DNA of 12,513 bases, taken from assembly GCA_964371655.1 (NCBI GenBank), contig CAYJOD010000136.1:1-12513 (forward strand). The letters run 5' to 3'. The stretch comes from CAZGSN01 sp964371655 (lineage in GTDB: Bacteria > Desulfobacterota > Binatia > HRBIN30). Below, piece after piece: positions 1 to 4,569 of this stretch. Numbering within the stretch: the stretch's first letter is position 1; every line of letters starts with the position of its first letter. The translations under genes were made by a program, and so were the position numbers. Below the pieces are notes generated by a model. It saw nothing but the letters and a program-made list of their open reading frames with translations, made no database searches and was not told the origin of the DNA.

Positions 1-155
1 CTCTACCCGCAGGTCCGAACAAGTGCCGCATCCTCGTGCAGGTAGGCCTCGCTGGTCTGCGGGCATTGGGGGTAGGGGACCATGACGAGCGCCTGCAGGA
101 GATCGAGGCGGTGCTCAGCCCGCGCCTCGACGCGGCGAAGGGACGCCGCAGGTGA
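1..155 (+). CDS. C-terminal end of an unknown protein (5' end outside window)
   Basis: Reading from base 3, about 50 codons stay open to a TGA at 153-155. They encode a protein-like end: a hydrophobic stretch (RILVQVGLAGLRALGVG) followed by an acidic helix (DHDERLQEIEAVL) and a basic tail (KGRRR). The stop overlaps the GTG start of the next gene as GTGA, which is typical of co-transcribed, translationally coupled genes and supports this frame. A minus-strand open frame covers the same bases but has no such junction. The family is not recognised, and too little of the protein is present to infer a function. Confidence 0.5.
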   Translation, partial: LPAGPNKCRILVQVGLAGLRALGVGDHDERLQEIEAVLSPRLDAAKGRRR

Positions 156-1255
156 GCAGCACCGACAAGCGCCTCGACCGCCTGCTGCCGGCGCTGAGCG
201 CACAGGAGCGCGCTTGCCTCATCCTCAGCAACTTCAAGGCGGACAAGCCCCAGGACCCCGTGCTCCTCAGCACCGCCCCCGTCCGACAGACCCGCGAACT
301 CAACCACCTGATCGGCCTCATGAACGCCGCCAACGGCGACCTCGCCCACCTGATCGTCATCATCCGCGAGCGGGTGCGCCAAGAGGACCTCCGCTTCGGC
401 TTCCTCGAGTGGGCGCGCCTCTGCGCGCTGGAGATGTGGGCCGTACGGGCGCGCTTTGACGACTGCGCGAGGGAGCCGATCACCGAGAGCGAGTACGGCA
501 GGCGCGAGGCGGAGGCCCGCGCGGAGCTGATCCCGGTGGACGAGTGCGCGACGGTCCTCGCTGAAGAACAAGAGGTGTGGGACGACGCGGACTGCGAGAC
601 CGACGAGCAGGGCGAGCGTGTGGCGACCGACGCGGCCTGGTACCGCGTGCGCGACCGGAAGGCCGATGAGCTGCGCGGGCTGGTGGCCGGCGGCACGCTC
701 ACCGGCAAGGGCAAGGGAATGCGGCTGCAGATCGAGTGCGGGTCCTTCTACGACTGGCTGGGGCAGCGGGTGCCGGTCGCACCCGACCTCGGCATCGAGT
801 ACGACGTCCGACCGGACACCCAGGAGCGCGCCGTCGCCCGCGAACGCGACGACCACGAGTTCATCCGGGAACTGCTCGACCGCGGCGCCTGCAACATTGA
901 GCTGCCGCTCGACATGGAGTCGCCGCTGGTGGTCGAGCCGCGGCCCAAGGGCTTCGGGCCGGAGATGGCGCGCGCGCTCGCCGAACGCATCCGCAGCGGC
1001 GTCCAGGCGCACTGGCAGGAACTGCGGGCGGTCGAGGAGCAGGTCGAGTCGATCAGCGAGGAATTCGGCGGCGAGGACGCGCTGCACGCCCAGGTCCGCG
1101 CTGCTTTCGAGGAAGCAAAGGCCGACCTCGTCGAGCTGCAGGGGAAGCTGCAGAAGTACACCGGGCCGTTCGAGCTGCCGGAACCGGACGACGATCTGCG
1201 CGCCGCCATCCAGCACATCGTCGACAGCGAGGTCAGGCACGTCTCCATGCGGTAG
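152..1255 (+). CDS. Hypothetical protein, 367 aa, acidic, with C-terminal coiled coil
   Basis: The GTG start overlaps the previous stop by four bases, and an AAGGGA stretch lies about 8 bases upstream. I do not recognise the family. The protein is soluble, with no signal peptide or membrane segment, and is rich in Glu, Asp and Arg. A helical N-terminal region (about 1-135) contains RQTRELNHLIGLMNAANGD. A middle region (about 190-260) includes the motif ECGSFYDWLGQRVPV. Residues about 270-345 look like a coiled coil (EEQVESISEEF, then EEAKADLVELQGKLQKY). Synonymous positions are strongly GC-rich, as expected for a real gene of this genome. It forms an operon with the gene before it and perhaps with the small broken gene after it. 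The context gives no pathway. Confidence 0.8.
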   Translation: MSSTDKRLDRLLPALSAQERACLILSNFKADKPQDPVLLSTAPVRQTRELNHLIGLMNAANGDLAHLIVIIRERVRQEDLRFGFLEWARLCALEMWAVRARFDDCAREPITESEYGRREAEARAELIPVDECATVLAEEQEVWDDADCETDEQGERVATDAAWYRVRDRKADELRGLVAGGTLTGKGKGMRLQIECGSFYDWLGQRVPVAPDLGIEYDVRPDTQERAVARERDDHEFIRELLDRGACNIELPLDMESPLVVEPRPKGFGPEMARALAERIRSGVQAHWQELRAVEEQVESISEEFGGEDALHAQVRAAFEEAKADLVELQGKLQKYTGPFELPEPDDDLRAAIQHIVDSEVRHVSMR

Positions 1256-1312
1256 TGGCTCCCGGTGACATGCCGGTTTGGAGATCGCGGGCGCACCAGC
1301 GACGATCACGCC

Positions 1313-1622
1313 ATGGTCATCGTGCTCTTGCCGGGCATGTACCTGCGGTTCGAGAGCCTCCGCACCCGCGAGACGCTGCTGGAGGCGCGGAGAGTTCGCG
1401 AGGACGCGTTGATCGTCTGGGGCACGGCGCGGCGAGATCGGTACGACATCGGGCTGCGTGAGGGGAGCGTCTTGATCACCGGCACGCTCTGGGACCGCAT
1501 CGCGCCCGGCGGTCTCGTTCGGCGACGATGCGGTGCCGTTCCACACGCGGGTCGCCACCGACTGCGCCGTGCTGCCTGAGGGCTATGACGGCTCGTGGCA
1601 GCGCGAGCAACCAGCGGGCTGA
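1313..1622 (+). pseudogene. Small hypothetical protein interrupted by a one-base frame shift
   Basis: From ATG 1313 the frame reads a convincing protein (MVIVLLPGMYLRFESLRTRE onward) up to about base 1510, ending WDRIAPGG. It then turns into arginine-rich nonsense and stops at 1577-1579. The next frame takes over at about 1512 with sensible coding (VSFGDDAVPFHTRVATD, then VLPEGYDGSW) and stops at TGA 1620-1622. Joining the frames by dropping one base near 1508-1513 (a ggcgg run) gives an acidic-to-neutral protein of about 102 residues. No slippery site or in-frame stop suggests programmed shifting, so this is a real mutation or a sequencing error. No good ribosome site precedes 1313; ATG 1265 in the same frame is an alternative start. 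Family unknown. Confidence 0.55.
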
Positions 1623-1635
1623 GGGCGCGCACTAT

Positions 1636-1662
1636 CACCAGATGGTGCAACAGCGTGTTGCA
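1636..1662. repeat. Two adjoining small palindromes in the 1623-1778 gap
   Basis: CACC-AGAT-GGTG (1636-1647) overlaps a perfect 7-bp inverted repeat with a 3-base loop, TGCAACA-GCG-TGTTGCA (1646-1662). They lie just past the end of the broken gene and before the convergent gene at 1779. There is no T-run, so a standard intrinsic terminator is not shown. A weak transcription-end structure or chance are both possible. Confidence 0.3.
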
Positions 1663-1778
1663 GACAGCATGTCGCGTCGAAGCACTCGCTGACTGGAATC
1701 GGCAGACGCAATTAGCCGCGCGCGCCGCACGCCCGCCTCCATCCCCCACGAGGCTTCATCGCCCTGCTATGCCGCGCC

Positions 1779-1964
1779 TCAGCGGCGGCGCTCCTCTTCT
1801 TCCTCGGCGACGGGCACCGCCTCTCCGGCGTGGACGTAGGTGTCGTGATCCGCGGCGCACTCCGGCGAGCAGAAGATCGCGTCACAGTGCACGTAGGCGA
1901 GGATCTCGTCCATTTCGTTGAGGTCTTCAGGAAGATGTCGCTTGCAGGTCCCGCACGTCGCCAT
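1779..1964 (-). CDS. Small cysteine-rich metal-binding protein, 61 aa (TRASH/YHS-like zinc finger)
   Basis: ATG 1964-1962 is chosen because GGAGGTGA lies exactly 8 bases upstream. A start 14 codons earlier (2006) would put that ribosome site inside the gene. The protein has C4-x2-C7 near the start and C27-x4-C32-x3-C36 in the middle (YVHCDAIFCSPECAADHD), a pattern that suits one zinc or other metal ion in a treble-clef or TRASH-like fold. The knuckle FCSPEC followed by a polar helix is typical of such domains. The tail is acidic then basic (EEEEERRR). It lies 43 bases downstream of the universal stress gene on the same strand and is probably in the same operon. A metal-sensing, metallochaperone or redox role is plausible but inferred only from cysteine spacing. 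Confidence 0.8.
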   Translation of the reverse strand: MATCGTCKRHLPEDLNEMDEILAYVHCDAIFCSPECAADHDTYVHAGEAVPVAEEEEERRR

Positions 1965-1972
1965 CGATTGAG

Positions 1973-1980
1973 TCACCTCC
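1973..1980 (-). promoter_or_regulatory. Strong ribosome binding site for the cysteine-rich protein
   Basis: On the minus strand the bases read GGAGGTGA, nearly a full complement of the 16S rRNA tail, 8 bases before ATG 1964. This fixes the start of the 61-residue protein. Confidence 0.8.
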
Positions 1981-2007
1981 GGCACGACAGTGAGTGAGCG
2001 CGTCATG

Positions 2008-2523
2008 CTATCCCGCCTCGCGTTGCGGGTGCACTACAAGCACCGGCGCGACGCCCGACCGCACTACCTCCTCCGTCGTCGACCCGATGAACACGCGCAT
2101 CATCCCTGCGCGGCTGTGGCTCGCCATCACGATCATGTTCGGGCGCTCGTCCTGTGCTCGCTCGATGATCATCCGCGCCGGATGGTCCGAGACGTGGACC
2201 TCGATGCGGATTCTGGTGCCGGCCGGGAGTCTGCTGGCTAGTGTCAACAGGTAGTCCTCGAGCTCCGACCGGGATCGTTGGATCGCTTGGTCCTTCGTCT
2301 CCGGGTAACGCGGCGTTGGCGACACGGGCGGGCCCCCTGCCACGCCGTACTTCGGCGCGCCCGTGTACGCCCGCTGCTCGCCCCGGAGCTGCGCGTGTAA
2401 GCTCGGCTCGTGCGCGACCGCCAGCAGCGTGAACTCCACGTCGGGCAGCGCCGCCAACTCCGTGAGAACGGGCAAGGTCTCCTCACCGTACGGAGTTCCG
2501 TCGAAAGTGGCTAGCACCTTCAT
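2008..2523 (-). CDS. Universal stress protein (UspA family), 171 aa
   Basis: This is a single-domain Usp fold. It begins MKVLATFDGTPYGEETLPVL, with the nucleotide-contacting Asp at residue 8, and ends with the family signature region IVMASHSRAGMMRVFIGSTT (131-150) and APVLVVHP (159-166). The usual ATP-binding pattern is G-x2-G-x9-G-S/T. Here the first two glycines are Ala and Ser (A134, S137), while the last Gly-Ser (147-148) is kept, so nucleotide binding may be altered. Residues about 50-75 form a Gly/Pro-rich insertion. Length is slightly above the usual 140-160. The ATG shares one base with the upstream TGA (TGATG), and AGGGAGGT sits 8 bases before it. Usp proteins are cytoplasmic and are induced by starvation and other stresses. 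Confidence 0.93.
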   Translation of the reverse strand: MKVLATFDGTPYGEETLPVLTELAALPDVEFTLLAVAHEPSLHAQLRGEQRAYTGAPKYGVAGGPPVSPTPRYPETKDQAIQRSRSELEDYLLTLASRLPAGTRIRIEVHVSDHPARMIIERAQDERPNMIVMASHSRAGMMRVFIGSTTEEVVRSGVAPVLVVHPQREAG

Positions 2524-2774
2524 CAGGGTCGACCTCCCTTGTCGCCCCGGTCAGCTTCCAACCAGCCAGAGCTGCCTTTCGACACCACTGCGCGGCCTTC
2601 GCCTGGAACCTTCTTCGTGGCCGCGTGCTCCTTCGGTGAGACGACGACGTCCAGCACGCCGTCCTTCATCGTGGCCGAGGCGGCGTCGCGGAAGTGGTTT
2701 TCCTCCTTGACCTCGTACCCGTCCACAGCGGTAGCCGCGCCGTCTTTAGCTCGCCTGGGCGCCTCGCCGCCCAC
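2523..2774 (-). pseudogene. Hsp20 (alpha-crystallin) remnant, internally shortened
   Basis: The last part of this open frame carries two Hsp20-like blocks: YEVKEENHFR (like the VKEENY stretch of small heat-shock proteins) and ATMKDGVLDVVVSPKEH followed by KKVP (like the final strands, KDGVLTVTLPK). The roughly 20 residues that should separate them (the YGSFSRSVTLP segment) are missing, and no N-terminal beta sandwich is found in any minus frame upstream. The frame is open further up (to 2963), but that translation looks low in quality. GTG 2774 is an arbitrary left limit. The stop forms TGATG with the universal stress gene, so the reading frame may still be translated. Intact sHsps are cytoplasmic holdases; this one probably is not functional. 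It could also be an unrelated small protein with a chance resemblance. Confidence 0.45.
2532..2539 (-). promoter_or_regulatory. Ribosome binding site of the universal stress gene
   Basis: The minus strand reads AGGGAGGT, with an 8-base spacer to ATG 2523. It lies inside the last codons of the upstream Hsp20-like frame, as expected for coupled translation. Confidence 0.75.
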
Positions 2775-3179
2775 AGCTCTTCGTCTGATCTCACACGCAA
2801 TGCTGGGAGGATCCAGAGGAGATGAGCCATACCTCGAACGCGCCGCCGAGAGGAGCGCGCATCGTGGAAGGGACGCCTCGACGGGACCATCTACCGAACC
2901 GTACACGGGGGCGGGAGGTGTCCCGACTGCTGCCGCTCCCGTGCGTGAATGGCGCGAGACCATGCGCCTCGGGGGTATGTTCAGTTCGTCATGCAGGGCA
3001 CCATAGTTGATGGGAAGAGAGACAGGGACATCGTGTTCTCCTGATCGAGACCGGAATCACCGTCAGGCGAGTTCCAGCTCGCCGCGAGGTCAATGGCCTC
3101 TCCGGACCGCCCACCATCTCGAGGCGAGCGCGAGGGGAAGAAGGCAATCCCGCTGGCCGGAACACGAAAGAGATGATTG
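2775..3179. other. Divergent intergenic region between the stress operon and the DJ-1/PfpI gene
   Basis: About 400 bases separate the minus-strand stress genes from the plus-strand DJ-1/PfpI gene, and promoters for both should lie here. The minus-strand frame stays open across 2775-2963, but its product is Pro/Arg/Ser-rich and unlike a protein family. A clean hairpin, GGCGAG-6-CTCGCC, lies at 3066-3083, about 100 bases before the PfpI start. I could not pick a convincing -35/-10 pair. Confidence 0.4.
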
Positions 3180-3782
3180 ATGCCAGACCGTCGTCGCCGA
3201 CCAGACCAGCCACCGCCGAAGAAAGAAGAGGTCCGCGCGCCTGCCGGGCCTAGGCCGAAGGAGCTAAACGATCGCAAGATCGCCGTTCTTGCGGAGGACC
3301 TCTACGAAGACCTTGAGCTGTGGTATCCGACGTTGCGCCTGCGCGAAGAGGGCGCCGAGGTGGTCATCGCTGGGACGGGCTGGCAGACATATCGGGGCAA
3401 GAACGGTCATCCAGTCACGGTCGATGCGAGCATCGAGAAGTTGGAAGTACGGGAGTTCGACGCCGTCGTCATTCCCGGCGGCTACGCGCCGGACCGTCTG
3501 CGACGCTTCGCCGCGGTGCTCGCGTTCGTGCAGCACATGTTCGAAGAACAGCGAGTCGTTGCGGCCATCTGCCACGGTCCTTCGGTCTTAATCTCTGCCG
3601 GTGTGCTGCGAGGCCGGCGCGCCACGTGCTTCTTCGCTATCAAGGATGACATAGCAAACGCCGGTGCCGAATACGTGGACGCACCCGTGGTCCGTCACGG
3701 TAATCTCATCACGTCGCGTCAACCCGCTGATCTCGGTGCGTTCTGTCGCGAGATCATCACGGCGCTGGCGCAACAACGGTGA
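3180..3782 (+). CDS. DJ-1/PfpI family protein (type-1 glutamine-amidotransferase-like)
   Basis: This 200-residue protein resembles the archaeal PfpI/PH1704 group. Three catalytic-site features are visible: Glu43 in YEDLELWYP, the elbow PGG (99-101, VVIPGGYAPDRLR), and the nucleophile Cys131 with His132 in AICHGPSVLISAGVLRGR. FFAIKDDIANAGAEYVDA and the late SRQPADLGAF are also family-typical. Members are called cysteine proteases or, more recently, glyoxalase/deglycase or chaperone-like stress proteins; the exact reaction here is not settled. An unusual, basic, proline-rich 30-residue extension (RRRRPDQPPPKKEE) precedes the domain and may be a tail for nucleic-acid or partner binding. ATG 3180 is preferred over the adjoining TTG 3177; the ribosome site is weak. 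Divergent from the Usp genes. Confidence 0.93.
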   Translation: MPDRRRRPDQPPPKKEEVRAPAGPRPKELNDRKIAVLAEDLYEDLELWYPTLRLREEGAEVVIAGTGWQTYRGKNGHPVTVDASIEKLEVREFDAVVIPGGYAPDRLRRFAAVLAFVQHMFEEQRVVAAICHGPSVLISAGVLRGRRATCFFAIKDDIANAGAEYVDAPVVRHGNLITSRQPADLGAFCREIITALAQQR

Positions 3783-3871
3783 GACGCGGATCCCGTAGAG
3801 GAAGACAATTTTGGCGCGGAAATGACAGAAGCCGTCTTCAACGAGAAGAGGGCGCTGATCGTCACGGCTTC

Positions 3872-3890
3872 AGGGCTCTCCCCGAGCCCT
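3872..3890 (+). terminator. Terminator-like hairpin after the DJ-1/PfpI gene
   Basis: A perfect 7-bp stem AGGGCTC / GAGCCCT with the loop TCCCC lies 90 bases after the PfpI stop. It is followed by CTTGATCG rather than a true T-run, so it is a weak intrinsic terminator at best. Confidence 0.45.
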
Positions 3891-4142
3891 CTTGATCGAC
3901 TAGCCGGATGCCAAGCGCGGCTGCACACACGATGACAAGATCGTGCCACCAGACGGTGGGCGCACCGGCCGCCATCACGCCGACACCAACACGGTAGCGA
4001 CGCGCCGTGTCACGACTCGCGCCCCACGATCGGTACCACGCAATCAGGACCGGCTAATCCACCGCCCCTCCTTGGAGAGCACGAACTTCCTACGCTGATC
4101 CTCCGCCGGGCGCCAACCGCTGGACCCGCTTTACATGTCCGA

Positions 4143-4165
4143 AAGAGGTACATCTTGTACCTCTT
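4143..4165. promoter_or_regulatory. Palindrome 1: probable operator containing GGTACA-N3-TGTACC
   Basis: A perfect 10-bp inverted repeat with a 3-base centre (TCT). Its inner 15 bases, GGTACATCTTGTACC (4147-4161), share the form GGTACA-N3-TGTACC with a second copy 102 bases downstream. Perfect dyads of this size near a promoter are typical binding sites for dimeric repressors or activators. As RNA it could also form a hairpin, followed by only two T. Confidence 0.55.
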
Positions 4166-4168
4166 CCC

Positions 4169-4192
4169 GTTCGTTACGGCGCTGCCGGCGAT
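4169..4192 (+). repeat. Broken direct repeat, copy 1
   Basis: GTTCGTTA (4169-4176) and, after 7 bases, GCCGGCGAT (4184-4192), directly following palindrome 1. Both words recur in the same order in copy 2. Confidence 0.4.
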
Positions 4193-4228
4193 CGCGCGAG
4201 ACCGCCCTGAGCATTTAGAAACCCCATG

Positions 4229-4247
4229 GTTCGTTAATGCCGGCGAT
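4229..4247 (+). repeat. Broken direct repeat, copy 2
   Basis: GTTCGTTA (4229-4236) and, after only 2 bases, GCCGGCGAT (4239-4247), directly preceding palindrome 2. With copy 1 it may mark a duplicated regulatory unit or a second half of the binding site. Confidence 0.4.
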
Positions 4248-4248
4248 A

Positions 4249-4263
4249 GGTACAGAATGTACC
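4249..4263. promoter_or_regulatory. Palindrome 2: GGTACA-N3-TGTACC
   Basis: GGTACAGAATGTACC has the same six-base arms as palindrome 1 and a different centre (GAA instead of TCT). That the arms are conserved and the spacer is not is the pattern of a protein-binding site. It lies 307 bases before the chosen start of the glycosyltransferase gene. The spacing of three differs from the two-base spacer of CopY/BlaI-type TACA-N2-TGTA boxes. Confidence 0.55.
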
Positions 4264-4325
4264 GCGTAGGATCTTAACAATCATCGACTCACCCGAAATA
4301 GCTGTTGACGACCACGCCGTTATGT

Positions 4326-4401
4326 GAGACGGTCAACCTAACCCCGTCTCCGAAAACCTTCAGGAATCCTCGAGGCTGCGCCTCTTGGTACTGACGGGGT
4401 T
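4326..4401 (+). promoter_or_regulatory. Fold-prone leader with two competing stems
   Basis: Stem A pairs GAGACGG (4326-4332) with CCGTCTC (4344-4350) around an 11-base loop. Stem B pairs AACCCCGTC (4340-4348) with GACGGGGTT (4393-4401) and encloses a small hairpin, GAGGC-TGC-GCCTC (4372-4384). A and B both need bases 4344-4348, so they cannot form together. This is the layout of attenuators and riboswitches. Neither stem is followed by a T-run, and no known riboswitch class is recognised. Function inferred only. Confidence 0.35.
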
Positions 4402-4556
4402 CTCAGAGCGAAATGCGTCCCGCGCATGCTGCCGCGGAGCGCGCCAACCGCGGGGTCCAATTACGCGCCGACGGCTCTGCCCTGTCTTTCTATCCACGCG
4501 GATGCAATTCCCCAGGGTGGTCAGCGGTCTGGGTTTGACGCGACCTCGCACGCGTC

Positions 4557-4564
4557 AGGTGGAG
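4557..4564 (+). promoter_or_regulatory. Ribosome binding site deciding a TTG start
   Basis: AGGTGGAG lies 5 bases before TTG 4570. The upstream in-frame ATG at 4426 has no such site, so 4570 is preferred as the start of the glycosyltransferase. Confidence 0.55.
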
Positions 4565-4569
4565 ATCGA

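Larger units (their letters stand above)
3783..4569. other. Long non-coding region upstream of the glycosyltransferase operon
   Basis: Nearly 790 bases hold no convincing gene. The region contains the terminator-like hairpin (3872-3890), two copies of a palindrome (4143-4165 and 4249-4263), a broken direct repeat (4169-4192 and 4229-4247) and a fold-prone leader (4326-4401). From about 4130 to 4300 the sequence is visibly richer in A and T than the neighbouring genes, as promoter regions often are. TTGACG at 4305-4310 could be a -35 box, but no good -10 follows at 16-18 bases. An open frame from ATG 4426 runs into the glycosyltransferase gene; I treat 4426-4569 as untranslated. Confidence 0.6.

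Noticed and set aside
115..714. Long minus-strand open frame opposite the 367-residue gene
   Set aside because: Ser/Arg-rich translation with no motif; it mirrors a well-formed plus-strand gene with a coupled start. High GC gives such frames by chance.
3822..3935. 37-codon frame MTEAVFNEKRALIVTASG... after the DJ-1/PfpI gene
   Set aside because: Weak ribosome site, spans the terminator-like hairpin, and has no recognisable family; more likely chance.
4147..4263. CopY/BlaI-type operator boxes
   Set aside because: Those use TACA-N2-TGTA; both sites here have a three-base spacer, and no copper or beta-lactam genes are near.
4264..4430. c-di-GMP (GEMM) riboswitch upstream of the synthase
   Set aside because: Considered because of the MshEN domain, but the conserved GEMM sequence blocks are not present.
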